Assembly: GCA_946800325.1 (NCBI GenBank)
Contig: OX326956.1
Location: 8,473,167 to 8,537,166, forward strand
Length of the DNA stretch: 64,000 nt
Direction of reading: 5' to 3'
From: Luzula sylvatica
Taxonomy: Eukaryota > Streptophyta > Magnoliopsida > Poales > Juncaceae
The position numbers and the translations under genes were made by a program. The notes below the pieces were generated by a model. The model was not told the origin of the DNA and did not search any database. It saw only the letters and a program-made list of their open reading frames with translations. Below are positions 36,256 to 47,000 of the stretch, piece after piece; position 1 is the first letter of the stretch; each line of letters begins with the position of its first letter.

Positions 36256-36856
36256 CCCAATCAAGATGATGGAGGGCAGTTTCGAAATTAATCAAGAGCG
36301 AGACGGTACACTCTAGGTACGGAACTTCCTTTGGTTGTATTGGTGGAAACCTTCTATCCCTCAATGCACTAGCTAAAGACATTTTTTTCAAGCCATTGAT
36401 GATGTGGCGAGGCTTGACGGTACCGATACAACCTTTAAGACGAGGGAGCGATCCATTTAGTGGTTTTTTCCATGTCACAATTAATGAGCTGAAATTCGTA
36501 ATTAGTTTGATTGCTATGAAGAGTAAATTAACTGATTAAGTTATAATGATTATAGAAAAAAAGGAAACCAATTTTTTCTTAAAATCTCTCAATTAAACCA
36601 TCGGATTCTCGGAATCAAGAATCAAATCCCCAAAATCGAATCAAAAGCCCATGGATTGAAGAAAGATGGAGGATTTATTACTGATTAACTAACTTACTTC
36701 AAGAAGTAAAATTAAGATCCGAGAATTTCGGTAAAGATGGATGTTTTCTTACTGCTTGCCTTCTTCGAAGGCGGGAGGGGCATGTCGTCTGCCGTTATAG
36801 TGGGCGATGAGCGTGTCGAAACAATACACCGCCATTTCGCGATTGGCTGACACCAT
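35909..36856 (-). pseudogene. AMMECR1-like gene, copy 2: N-terminus complete, C-terminus missing
   Basis: Exon 1 (36856-36753) starts MVSANREMAVYCFDTLIAHY, the conserved plant AMMECR1 N-terminus, and ends before GTAAG. Exon 2 (36488-36254, 235 nt) keeps frame through TWKKPLNG, RLKGCIGTV and SALRDRRFPPIQPKE to LDWE. Exon 3 (36167-36086) reads VGTHGLVEFTDPDY but is 12 nt shorter than in copy 1, with the conserved YLPEVAAHEG changed to HFPAQDG. Exon 4 starts at 35996 and loses similarity after KKLR near 35909, followed by unrelated G-rich sequence, so the last 50 or so residues are absent. The central motif has Lys for the usual Arg in LRGCIGT. Intron 2 contains a (GA)n tract directly after the splice donor. 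Probably a truncated duplicate; expression is possible since the promoter side is retained. Confidence 0.87.
36201..36252. repeat. (GA)n microsatellite at the exon 2 splice donor of AMMECR1-like copy 2
   Basis: About 26 GA units begin one base beyond the GT donor on the coding strand (read as CT repeats). Copy 1 has a shorter, interrupted GA tract at the same place (33561-33608). Confidence 0.96.
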
Positions 36857-37857
36857 CTACACGGAGGTATTTGGTTTGTATAAATATGCAAAGGAAGAGA
36901 AAATAGAGGGACTTTCGATGCTTTTTTCGAGCATTTTTTATTTACAAAGTGAAGGCTGAATGGCCATTTTTTTTTCTTAATTATTAATTCCTACTTTGGA
37001 AATTTTTTCAAAGTAATTTCTAATTCTTTGACTACTTCTAAATGTTTATTTTTTTAGATAAATCATCTGAACTGCAAAATGTGATCCGATGCGAAAAACT
37101 AACTCAATTTCCCAAATCTGAATTGAAAAATAGAAAAAAATAAATCATCCGAATTCGAGATCAAATGACTCAAATTAAAAAATAAACCGAAGTTGAACGA
37201 CCAAAAATTTAAATGATTCGATACTCCAACAACATGTGATGTGAATGATCAGTGACCCAAATGACATGCTATCCGATTGACCTGTAAAACGAATGATGTG
37301 CGATTCGAATTTGGATAACTCAAAAACTGAAATTGATTGACATCCCGATATAAGCATTAGTTTTGTTCAATTGCGATCCGAATTCAATATAAAAGTATAC
37401 ATACTTAACCAAATCATGAATTGACTAGTGCTAGAATTTGAAATTAAATTTTTTAATACATGAATAACCATAAAATCAAATATCTCGAACCCACGAAAAA
37501 CAAATGTTCCGAAAACAAATAACCCAAAAATTTGATTTGATTTTATAAATTATGTTTGATATGGATTTTTTTTTTATTAGCTCCCAAATAAAGCCAGAGA
37601 TATCTTATTAGTTCTTTCAACATAATTAAGTAAATATAGCATCCGAAGTTTGATTTTGTTTTATAAATTCTATTTGGTACGGATTTTTCTTTTTTTGTTA
37701 GTTTTTTGAGTAATTGGTGGCTTATTATAAGAAATAAATGTGACAATAATAATTTTTCTGGCATAGGAAATAAGGTAAAAGGATGACACACTTACCCTTT
37801 GATTTATGCCTAAATTCATCCAAAACGGGCCCAAGTATTTTAAAGATTCCAAACCAA
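36857..37857. other. upstream flank of AMMECR1-like copy 2; low-complexity sequence
   Basis: The first 60 bases upstream of the ATG include a TATAAATA-like sequence (about 36877-36885 on the plus strand, not matching the gene strand). 37040-37540 is rich in GATTCGAA, ATCCGA and AACCGAA words, as in decayed hAT elements. 37535-37590 and 37640-37700 share a TTTGATTTTRTTTTATAAATT phrase. No gene is supported. Confidence 0.4.
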
Positions 37858-37917
37858 CTAGGAGAATAATCGCGCTACGCGGCGAGGATGTTAATTATGT
37901 TTTTCATTGTAATACAA

Positions 37918-38135
37918 AATACATATAAATATGATCATATTAATAATATCATTTCATAATATAATTATTTGAACTAATTTGTCTATGATTATGTGTATGT
38001 TTTACAATTATTTTACATCATGATGACGTACATATAAATATGATAATATTAATAATATCATTTCATAATATAATTATTTGAACTAATTTGTTTATGATTA
38101 TGTATATGTTTTACAATTATTTTACATCATGATGA
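37918..38135. repeat. two-copy tandem repeat, about 109 bp
   Basis: Two near-identical units each contain TAATAATATCATTTCATAAT and end in ACATCATGATGAC. They lie within Helitron-like copy H3. Confidence 0.88.
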
Positions 38136-38725
38136 CAAAAAATTTCATTTTCTCCATCAGATAATAACATTTGTATTAATGCCATTGTATAATAATAATA
38201 TATGAGGTATAACATGATTTTACAAAAAAACATAACAACAAATATTATATCATTGTTGTTCTTAATATGTCATACAATATCAAATATAAAAATAATGAAT
38301 CATACAAAATACATAATAACATATTATTAATTATATATTACTAATAATTTGTTATTGATTCAAAATGTAATGCAAATTATAAATAATATCAAACTTAATA
38401 TTGCAAGTGATTTAATAAATAATATAAATAATTAATTTAGCATAAACATAAATATAAATTAGTTTATATCATATGATTATTTTTAATTTTATATTTTAAA
38501 AAATAACATTATTATTTGATAAGTGTTTATAAATTTAAGAAATTATTTCGATGGATAATTTTTTTCTATTTCTATTATTTTTCGAAAAAATTAATATTAA
38601 ATTTGTTTGACTGAAATCACAAATATACTTAGTATTATATGGTATTAGTATAGTTATAATTTTTTAAAAATAAATATTAATATTCAAATTTTTTTATTAT
38701 GTAACTAAAATAATTAAAATTTTAA

Positions 38726-39240
38726 AATGCACTTTTTGCATTCCATTGTTTACGTAATATCTTTATAAATTCAAATTATGGAAATATATATGTACGAACT
38801 ATGCTAATATGGATGTCAAAATAAAGAAAAAGTTAGAACGAATATATTTCATGAATTTTTAAAATTAAAATTCTAAAATTAATACTATTATATGTTGTAT
38901 GTTTATAACATTACATATTAAGTTATTAGTATTTCATATATAAATTTTTCATATTCCATTTTCTATTATGTAAATAAACTAATTAAAATTTTATTTTGTA
39001 AAAATGCACTTTTTGCATTGTATTTTTTACATAATATGTTTACAAATTCAAATTATGGAAAATGGTATGTACGAACTATGCTAATTTGGATGTGAAAATA
39101 AAGAGAAAATTAAAAAGAATATATTTGATGAATTTTTAAAATTAAAATTCTAAAATTAATACTACTATATGTGGTATGTTTATAATATTACATATTAAGT
39201 AATTAGTATTTCATATATAAACTTTTCATCTTCCATTGTA
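38726..39240. repeat. two-copy tandem repeat, about 270 bp
   Basis: Both units begin near AAAATGCACTTTTTGCATT and continue through ATGTACGAACTATGCTAAT to a TTAGTATTTCATATATAAA end. They lie within Helitron-like copy H3; copy H2 has a single unit, so the duplication is specific to this copy. Confidence 0.85.
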
Positions 39241-39335
39241 TTCACATTTGATAATGTAATTTTATATGAAATGATAACAAATGAATAGACTTAGTCTAAT
39301 GTGAACCTAACCAATAATATTAGTCCAAGTCATCA

Positions 39336-39465
39336 ATTTCACGCTGGTAATCGTCTATCCTACTTTGCATCGTACTCTCGAAGTCGAGACGTGATCTCGG
39401 GTTTTTGGAACCGGACCGGGCCTTCATATCCGCTGCGCGGGCCCGGGGACGGGATATTTCCCTTC
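39336..39465 (-). repeat. fragment of the LTR-like family L (first 130 bp)
   Basis: On the minus strand this matches 59690-59817 of the copy at 59688: GGGCCCGCGCAGCGGATATG, then CGACTTCGAGAGTACGATGC, then AGGATAGACGATTACCAGCG. Only the 5-prime segment is present. Confidence 0.75.
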
Positions 39466-39494
39466 ATCGATGACCTATCTGATATGGGTACGGA

Positions 39495-39755
39495 CCATTT
39501 TTATACGCAACATAGCTTTTTAGTCCATCAATTTTATGGTAAGGCGCGGCACGTTCAGTAGAATTGTATTGTTTTGTCTGTTGAGTGCAAGAGGTAACTA
39601 CCTAAATATTCCTTCCTTGTCCAAGTATGTTTTTCTTTTTGCATCAACACTTTGCTCTATTATGTGGCGAAGAACTTCTCTGCTTGAAAGAATGGCCTTT
39701 GCTTGCGAAAGAAATGATCTATTCTTGGCATACAAAACATCAAACATGTAGTATT
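39495..39755. repeat. flanking repeat R, copy 1
   Basis: One of four related segments (also 43096-43340, 54539-54792, 57571-57815) that flank the two DUF4220 genes on both sides. Shared text includes AGAATTGTATTGTTTTGTC, TTGAGTGCAAGAGGTAACTA and TGGCATACAAAACATCAAAC. The two R copies beyond the 3-prime ends of the genes (this one and 54539) share the same left junction, after CTATCTGATATGGGTACGG. Confidence 0.88.
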
Positions 39756-39968
39756 AATACGAAAAATTAAAAACATATGCAGTCATTTTCACCATTCAAA
39801 TTATGATTCTCATCTTTTAATATACAAAGGCATACTTATTTTTCAACATATATAGTCGTACATTGTACAAGTATGGTAATGCTTTTAAATTTAATTATCA
39901 AACTTGTGGTTTTCACGCAAGAAATTGTTTCGATGAATGCGTTGAGCATGTTTGATTTGAGATGGAAG

Positions 39969-40713
39969 CAATGTTGTAAAATATAGAAAATGGTACGGAA
40001 CGGTCGGGGACCATTTTACGGGAATACCATAAAACGATCGTAACACGGTTAAAAAAGGTGAAAAAACGGTCACCAAAATCGATAATAATTTAATTAAAAT
40101 TTATAGATAAAACAAAAAATATATAATAATTCAATTTTTTAATAGTAAAAAAATAACATAAAGGTAACATCAAAAAAATATCCAATATAAATGTAATATC
40201 AAAATATAAATTCAAATAAAAAAAACTAAAGCGTAAAATCATTAACATCATTTGGAACCAAATCCGTCAGAGTTGATCCCTCGTTAATGACGAATTACAC
40301 ATTCTCCTCATCTGTTGCCGTATCAAATTAGCACAAATTAAATCCACTTAACACTTACAATCACAATTAGTGGAGAAGAGATTAGCTTTTGTCGTGAAGA
40401 AGAAGAGAGCAGCGGTTGTCGTAAATTAAACCGAGCCGTCGTCATCCATTAATCAATCATGAAGAACTGGAGAATGGAGCATCCCAACCATTGTCGTGAA
40501 GATGAAGAAGGACTAAAAAGGAGACTCGGGGAAAAAGAAGTCATGTGTCGAGAAAAATAACTGCCCAAAAAATTAAAAAAATTCGGGCCAAAAATAGTTT
40601 GAAAGATAAAATCGGTATGTAAAACGGGTTAAGAACGTTTTTCGGTCAAAAAAATGGTCAAACACGGTTAAAAAATGTTTGACCATTTTTTGAAACGTTA
40701 CGACAAAACATTG
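39969..40713. mobile_element. non-autonomous hAT-type element (745 bp)
   Basis: Exact 8-bp duplicates GATGGAAG lie at 39961-39968 and 40714-40721. The termini are CAATGTTGT and, on the reverse strand, CAATGTTTTGTCGT. The paralogous sequence beyond gene copy 2 has a single GATGGAAG at 55003-55010 with no insertion, an empty site. Subterminal regions carry AACGGTC/GACCATTT motifs in both orientations. No transposase. Confidence 0.9.
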
Positions 40714-40996
40714 GATGGAAGACATATTTGGAGGTTATCACAAAACATGCATTGGGCATGTTCGGATGAATGCAAATTTTAAATATACGAGGGATGTGAA
40801 TAATGAAGACATGATAAATGTCATCCATAAGATTTTGACCCGAGCTAATTTACGAATGAATCTTTATTATAGGATCATATAATTCGTGATACAAATAATT
40901 AACACAAAAAATATACAAATAAAACTACGGTTATTAACATACAAATAAAATGAAATACATTCATGATCATAACATTAATAATTGCTCCAGTAATGG

Positions 40997-42905
40997 CTAT
41001 ATAAAACCATTGCTCCAGTGATGACTATATAAAACCCAAACAAGCTTGGTCAGATTTGGTTCGGTTCTCAGCAGCATCATTTCCAAATTAATATTTCTGA
41101 CCCACCTGATCAGCAAATCCACCCATAGCATACATATCAGCCGCCACCTCAATCCAACATCCATCTTATTCAATTTCCTTGCGAGGGAGGTTGCCTTTGA
41201 GAGTATACCATCTCCCAGTGGAATAATAAATAGTTGATGGCGTGCTTCGACTTCGGTAATAGATTTCCCGAGTAATGATTCTTTTAATTCGCCAAAAATT
41301 GATTGTATACCATCTCCCAGTTCGAAAATTGATTGTATACCATTTCCCATGACCGTACAATTCATGATGTAGTTCGATAATTGATATCCAATCAATTTGA
41401 ACATCACGATTCTTTCAACCTCCCCTTCACTGGCATTTGTCATGTTGTAGCATAATTCTGTGGCAATATGGAATACAGTGAACCCTTCGGTTCTAGGTTG
41501 GACACGACTATAGATATGATTATAGATATCACTAAACATGAGCAACTGTGATTTCGATATTGGGTGTTCTTGTTCGTAGATTGTGTTTAGCCGGTATTCT
41601 ATAAAATCAAGTCCTTGGTAAGGTAACCGAATGGATTGCATTATCAGGTCTTTCACTTTTGGTCCTACTTTAACACGGTCGACATACCAAAAGTTGTTCC
41701 AGTTGTCTTCCAAGTTGAAAAGGCATAGGAGCCTTCTTACAATGGAAGGTGTATTAATCGATTTGAAAAATATACGCATCAGGTTATATTGCTCCATTTG
41801 GTTTGACCATCGCGGCTTTGATTTTCGAAAAGCACAATGAACAACATTACAAATTGCTCTTGCCAATTTTTTGTAACCTTTCTTCTCTAGGAAAGCGATT
41901 GTCCAGTCCGAAACAATCATGGTGAGGACAGAAATCACCTCAAGGAGAACACCCATACAAACCAATATATATGTAATAACAACGTTGATCTTCTTGTAAC
42001 CTTGTTTCTCGCTCAAATGAAATAACAAGAATGAAGTCATAACCATCATGAGGGTCCCGCAACGCCATGCAACGCCATGCAACGCGCGTAAACAAATTGC
42101 TTTTGTGTGGATGAGGTCATGCAAAAAGGATGTCTCGATCTCAGCCATGCGAAATGCTTCATCACCATCACATTGTTGAATGAAGCGCAATGATCTATCC
42201 CTCTCATTATTATTGTCGGTTTGGTTATGTAATTTCGACTGCATATGACTTACAAAGAAATAATAGGCGGTTGATATCATCACGGGTTCCGTGAGAGAAT
42301 GTGTGTCGGTTTCACGTATTTCAGAGGCACTGTCATCAGGAGAGGTTATCAATGGAATAGAGATAAAGGTTTTGTTGCGTGAGTTTTTACTAGCAAAGCA
42401 GAGGGCGCATATTCTTTCAGCAAATTTGATAAATCCAGCCAAAAATATGAGCAAAGTGCCTGCGAGGAGCAGACGGCTCGAAAATGAGGAATATAGAAGT
42501 ACCAAGAAAACCATAGAAACCTGGGCAACGAGGCCCAGGAAATGTCTCGACCAGAGTTCATTGTCCTCGATAGAATATGACGTGATTGTATCGGGTCCCC
42601 CTAGGTGGAGGAGCAAGAATGGGGCCCAAAAGGCTAGCAGCTCGGCGTCTAAGCTGGCCGATTGAGTGTTATCCTCGAAGGCGATTTGACCACTAAGAAT
42701 GTTACCTACCGCAAAAGTGGCCATGTAATCGGCTGCTAGATAGAATGACCACAGAGCGTGAGCCAGCAATTGTCTCCCCATGCGCTTTCGTAGAGGTGCT
42801 AGAAGAATAAGAAGAATTTGAAGCAAAAGACTGACCATCACCACTATTCTTATTTCCTCTTCGTTCCATATAGTCCTCACTTTATCAGGCACAACATGGA
42901 TCGCC

Positions 42906-42907
<2 letters not shown>
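40997..42907 (-). CDS. DUF4220/DUF594 domain-containing membrane protein, copy 1 (636 aa, intact)
   Basis: A single-exon gene, as is usual for this plant family. The N-terminal half is hydrophobic, with membrane segments at about residues 21-42, 50-72, 88-105 and 125-160 and another pair at about 285-345. The DUF4220 hallmark AFWAPFLLLHLGGPDTITSY lies at about residues 92-111, followed by EDNELWSRH. The C-terminal part contains LCYNMTNASEGE and the DUF594 end of the form LLRTEPNLTKLVWVLYSH. The length is near the family norm. The molecular role of the family is not established; members are predicted integral membrane proteins. The start ATG follows a GA tract by three bases, and a second ATG-initiated frame upstream overlaps it. 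Compared with copy 2 the last 12 or so residues differ because sequence downstream was replaced by a 27-bp duplicated CTATATAAAACC-containing unit. This is the most credible functional gene in the window. Confidence 0.88.
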
Positions 42908-42975
<68 letters not shown>

Positions 42976-43110
42976 AAAATGCCTAACTAGGGCTTTCCAC
43001 GGATCCCGTTTATTTGAGTTGTTAGCTCTTGGGATCACTTCCATACCAAGTAATGCATCATTAGTGGAAAGAAAATGAATTGTAACTTTGTCCCCACATT
43101 TTATATGCAA
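42877..43110 (-). promoter_or_regulatory. possible overlapping upstream open reading frame of DUF4220 copy 1
   Basis: An ATG at 43110 opens 77 codons that run through the GA tract as Arg-Glu repeats and end 30 bases inside the main gene in another frame. The first 48 or so residues (starting MHIKCGDKVTIHFLSTND) have a close counterpart upstream of copy 2 (57585-57298), where the frame also stays open through the GA and TA tracts. If the leader is transcribed this far, translation of the main frame could be reduced. Shared ancestry alone could explain the similarity. Confidence 0.35.
42909..42973. repeat. (CT)n microsatellite directly upstream of the DUF4220 start codon
   Basis: About 32 CT units on the plus strand, GA on the coding strand, end three bases before the ATG. 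GA tracts in plant 5-prime leaders can bind BPC/GAGA factors; whether this one does is inference. Confidence 0.97.
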
Positions 43111-43340
43111 CGTAGCTTTTTATTCGATCAATTTTATGATAAGGCGTGGCACGTGCAATAGAATTGGTTTGTCTGTTGAGTGCAAGAGATAACTACCTAA
43201 ATATTCCTTGTCCAAGTATGTTTTCTTTTTGCATCAACACATTGCTCTATTATGTGGCAAAGAACTTCTCAGCTTCAAGAATGGCCCTTGCTTGCGAAAG
43301 GAACGATATATTCTTGGCATACAAAACATCAAACATGTAT
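43096..43340. repeat. flanking repeat R, copy 2 (promoter side of DUF4220 copy 1)
   Basis: Same segment as described at 39495. Here it continues unbroken from the upstream leader of the gene, so R is probably ancestral upstream DNA of the gene family unit. Confidence 0.87.
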
Positions 43341-43829
43341 TATAAAGAGGGCTGCTAACTCACGCCGTTCTTAACGCACGTCCGGCCGTCATATATGTTT
43401 CACCTTCATATTTATATATATTTTTTACAACGACTCATAATAAAAACACTAGTATTTATATATTTTTTCTATAACAAATATTACAAAATGTATAAATAAT
43501 AGTAAAATCCTTGATCTTCATCAATGCTAAAAAAGGTTTAAATAAGAACAAAAATTGTATTTATAGTATACAAAAAATTAAATATGAAGGCAAAAGATAT
43601 ATAACGGCCAGACGTGCTTTAAGAGCGAAGTGCAGAATTTTTTCTTTAATATAAATACGAAAAAATAGAAACATTGAGCAAGACATTTAAACTAGCCTAT
43701 TACAAATAAAAAATACCAAAAATAAATCTCTTTAAATTAATTCCAAATTAATTTTATTTGGGGGGTTTCAAATCTCGTCATTTAAAACAAAGAGTAGTGA
43801 TGTACATCCCCTCGTACTCTCCCCCGAGA
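43341..43829. other. upstream flank shared with DUF4220 copy 2
   Basis: This interval matches 57816-58295 closely (GGGCTGCTAACTCAC-, CCGGCCGTCATATATG, AATCTCGTCATTTAAAACAA). No coding region is visible. It is a duplicated intergenic segment. Confidence 0.7.
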
Positions 43830-44015
43830 ACATTGATAACGTGAATATGACTTAACATCTTAAAAATTAACACATAAATATATAATTTGACATCTTTATT
43901 TATGACTTAATTGTCTTAATTTATGGTTGAATATTCAATTAAGATGTCAAATCATGATTAATGTGTTAATTATTAAGGTGTTAAATCATATTCACGTGTC
44001 ATCGAGACTCTTGGA
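43830..44015. repeat. MITE-like inverted-repeat segment P, copy 1
   Basis: AACGTGAATATGACTTAACA on the left mirrors TGTTAAATCATATTCACGTG on the right, around an AT-rich centre with ATTAACACAT/ATGTGTTAAT arms. Related segments lie at about 48800-48975 and 58300-58460. Confidence 0.7.
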
Positions 44016-44019
44016 GGAG

Positions 44020-44943
44020 AAATTAATCACGCACGAAGGGTTGATCGCTCTTCCTTCTTTCTCCGGTCACGTGGGTGACTAGCACGTGCGTCCTATACCA
44101 CACGTCTCCCACCGTCTTGACGCTCCTCCGGTTGTCTCCGTGCGTTCCACGTCCAAACACTTCCACCGTCTTTGACCGTTCTTACTCTCCCTCGAGTTGA
44201 TCACAATCGAAGAGTAACAAGTGTCGCTCCTCTACTTGTATCCACCGTGAGTCGGAGTTCGTCGGTCGCGGATGCACCTGCCTAGACAATGCACCGGCGA
44301 ACTTGCTTGATCGATTGATTCTCTTCTCCGAAAAAACTGTTTTTCTCGGTTCTCTCTCTTTACACCCTTTCACTCAATTGAAAGCTAGATGTCTCTCAAT
44401 ATTTCTGGAATATTCTGAATATTCTGAATGAATTCATATCTGGATTGACCAGAGAGAGAGAGAGAGAGAAAAAAAAACATCATATTTATATCACATAGGA
44501 TTAGGATTGGCCAAAAGACATGTATATCCAATATACACTCTTTCACACAGAAAGTTGCATGAATCTGTCCAGTATTCTGTCCATACGAAATTGGTAAATT
44601 CCTCTGACAAAAATCAACCAACACGAAAGTTGTAGATAATCGTATTATCTACACGATCCAATTAGGCCTGGACCAATTAGTGTTCGTATGCAAAAGTTAT
44701 GACTGTTTTACTAATTGTATGTCATACTGTTGCACCCTTTCGGTATTTCATAGAAACGACACTTATACTTCGTTCATATGAAATATATTTCTACATGAAG
44801 GTTGTAGATAATCTTATTATCTATCTAACCCAATTTGAACCATTCAAATTGGATTTTCCTACTGAAAGATATAACCACGAATGTACGCCTACATTCGTTT
44901 ATCCTTGTGTACAGTTTTACGGTTGATCCTGAAACTGTATTTC
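44020..44943 (+). repeat. LTR-like family L, copy 2 (5-prime end missing)
   Basis: Matches the copies at 59688 (+), 62424 (minus), 45237 (minus), 45867 (+) and 47471 (+). Landmarks in order: AATCACGCACGAAGGGTTGA, ACCACACGTCTCCCACCGTC, GGCGAACTTGCTTGAT, TATATCACATAGGA, GTATATCCAATATACAC, CAAATTGGATTTTCCTACTG and GGTTGATCCTGAAACTGTAT. It starts within segment P. No coding region. Confidence 0.8.
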
Positions 44944-45866
44944 GAGATAGGCACAATGATCACAATCGTTTTTCGTGTTAACATGGGTATCCATGATGGA
45001 GTGACTAGATCCCGCTCATGAGATTGTAGTGATTTGGAAATAGCCTACTGCCATCATTAACCGAACCTACATGGTCACACAACGAGTCGTACTAAGTCGG
45101 GCTTGATTATAAAGTTGGCACATAAGATGTGCATAGCTTAGTATTTGATACGCAAGCTATATTCTCTAAAATGGTGCATATTGGATATGCATGAGTACCT
45201 TTTAGGTAGATCTGAAATTGAGTGGGAGGCTGAAGGAAATACAGTTTCGGATCAACCGTAAAAGTGTACACAAAGATGAACGAATGTAATCGTACATTTT
45301 AGGTCATAACTTTCAGTAGGAAAATCCAATTTGAATGGTTCAAATTGGGTTAGATAGATAATGAGATTATCTATAACTTTCATGTAGAAATATTGTTTAT
45401 TTGAACGACATATCAGTGTCGTTTTAATGGAATACCGAAAGGGTCCGTACCTTTCGTATAAGAAATCCAATTGGGCCAGGCCAAATTGGGCTGGAAAGAT
45501 AATAAGATTATCTACAACTTTCAGGATGTTCCAAGTCGGTTGGGAAGATTTAATATTTTCGTTTCAACGGAATACTGAAAGGGTGTCTGCAGTTTTCTGT
45601 GTGAAAGGGTGTATATTGGATATACATGCATTTTGGCCCATCCTTATCCTATATGATATAAATATGATGTTTTTTTCTCTCTATCTAGACCAGATCATTC
45701 AGACCAATCTATGTTATTATTCAGAATAATCCAGAAATATAGGGAGACATCTTTCTAGAGAGCGAAAGAGTGCGAAGAGAGAAAATCGAGAAAAAGAGTT
45801 TTTCTCGGTGTAGAGAATCGATCTAATCAAGCAAGTTCGCCGGTGCTTCGTCTAGGCAGTTGCACC
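44944..45866 (-). repeat. LTR-like family L, copy 3, with about 290 bp of adjoining internal sequence
   Basis: 45237-45842 is a copy of family L on the minus strand. 44944-45236, also on the minus strand, is the segment that follows the L terminus in the copy at 59688 (60432-60725): both contain GATCTAGTCACTCCATCATG, AGTACGACTCGTTGTGTGAC and AAAAGGTACTCATG. So this is one inverted fragment comprising the L terminus and its neighbour, placed head to head with copy 2. Confidence 0.78.
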
Positions 45867-46018
45867 GGTGAACTTGCTTGATTGGTTGATTCTCTATATC
45901 GAGAAAACTCTTTTTCTCGGTTATCTCTTTTCACACCCTTTCTCTCTCTAGAAAGATGTCTCTTTATATTTCTGGATTATTCTGAATAATACCATAGATT
46001 GGTCTGAATGATCTGGTC

Positions 46019-46094
<76 letters not shown>

Positions 46095-46565
46095 TCCTAT
46101 TTATATCACATAGGACAAGGATGGGTCAAAAGGCATGTATATCCAATATACACCCTTTCACCCAGAAAACTGCATAAACCTGTTCAGTATTCCGTCCATA
46201 CGAAATTGGTAAATTCCTCTGACAGAAAACCAACATACACGACAATTGTAGATAATCTTATTATCTACCCAACCCAATTTGACCTGACTCAATTGGAATT
46301 CGTATGCAAAAGTTATGACTGTTTTACTAACTGTATGTCATACTGTTGCATCATTTCGGTATTTCATAGAAACGACACTTATACTTCGTTCATATGAAAT
46401 ATATTTCTACATGAAGGTTGTAGATAATCTTATTATCTATCTAACCCAATTTGAACCATTCAAATTGGATTTTCCTACTGAATGATATGACCACGAATGT
46501 ACGCTTACATTCGTTTATCCTTGTGTACACTTTTGCGGTTGATCCTGAAACTGTATTTTCTTCAG
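45867..46565 (+). repeat. LTR-like family L, copy 4
   Basis: Plus-strand copy beginning in GGTGAACTTGCTTGATT and ending CTGTATTTTCTTCA at 46565. It is the inverted partner of copy 3, with a 24-base loop at 45843-45866. A (GA)n run at 46020-46089 lengthens it. Confidence 0.82.
46020..46089. repeat. (GA)n microsatellite, about 35 units
   Basis: Uninterrupted GA run inside family L copy 4, at a site where copy 2 has a shorter run (44451-44469) and copy 3 only a few CT units. Confidence 0.97.
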
Positions 46566-47000
46566 TTTGGCCAGTGTTACGTGCTTAATGAATTATACCA
46601 TGAATATGATTAAATACAATTAAATTATAATATATTTTAGTCTTTATTTAAAGCTAAATTTCTTATTTTTTTGGTTATTTAACCATAATACTTCAAAATT
46701 TGCACTATTTATAAACACACCAAATATATTCTCTAGTGGATTAATTCTATTCGTCCGAAAACTAAAATTTGTACTGCAACTATAAGTAGGAGCACAATTT
46801 CGTTTTGTACCATTTCCTTAAATCTTTCAAAACAAACATTTGGTAAAATGTTAAGCCAAAAATACTAGTCATTTCTTGATTTTGTAATAAGCTTCCACAA
46901 AATAATTGATTTTCTGTCTTTTGCAATGAACAGGCATTTTAATAAAATATTTGTTTATTATTAATTTCTTCCGATATCTTATGCAAAAGTCAAGTATAAT
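46566..47000. other. AT-rich intergenic sequence
   Basis: No gene, repeat boundary or RNA feature was recognised. Confidence 0.45.

Larger units (their letters stand above)
37858..39320 (-). mobile_element. Helitron-like non-autonomous element, copy H3, 5-prime truncated
   Basis: On the minus strand the element ends with a GC-rich stretch (GCCGCGTAGCGCG), a short spacer and CTAG (37861-37858) followed by T, the same terminus as copy H1. Its body matches copy H2, and its sequence near 39190-39260 is the uninterrupted version of the site where the 4-kb Mutator-like element inserted in H2. Two internal tandem duplications are present (see separate entries). The left, 5-prime end is lost near 39320 where an LTR-like fragment abuts. 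Confidence 0.65.

Noticed and set aside
42291..42665. 124-codon plus-strand frame, with a similar 106-codon frame at 56758-57078
   Set aside because: Antisense shadows of the two DUF4220 genes; similarity between them follows from the gene duplication.
44944..45236. Consideration as an LTR retrotransposon interior between two LTRs (44020-45842)
   Set aside because: The flanking L copies are inverted relative to each other, not direct, so they cannot be the two LTRs of one element.
46008..46397. 129-codon frame starting with Arg-Glu repeats
   Set aside because: Runs through the (GA)n microsatellite and family L sequence; no coding signature.
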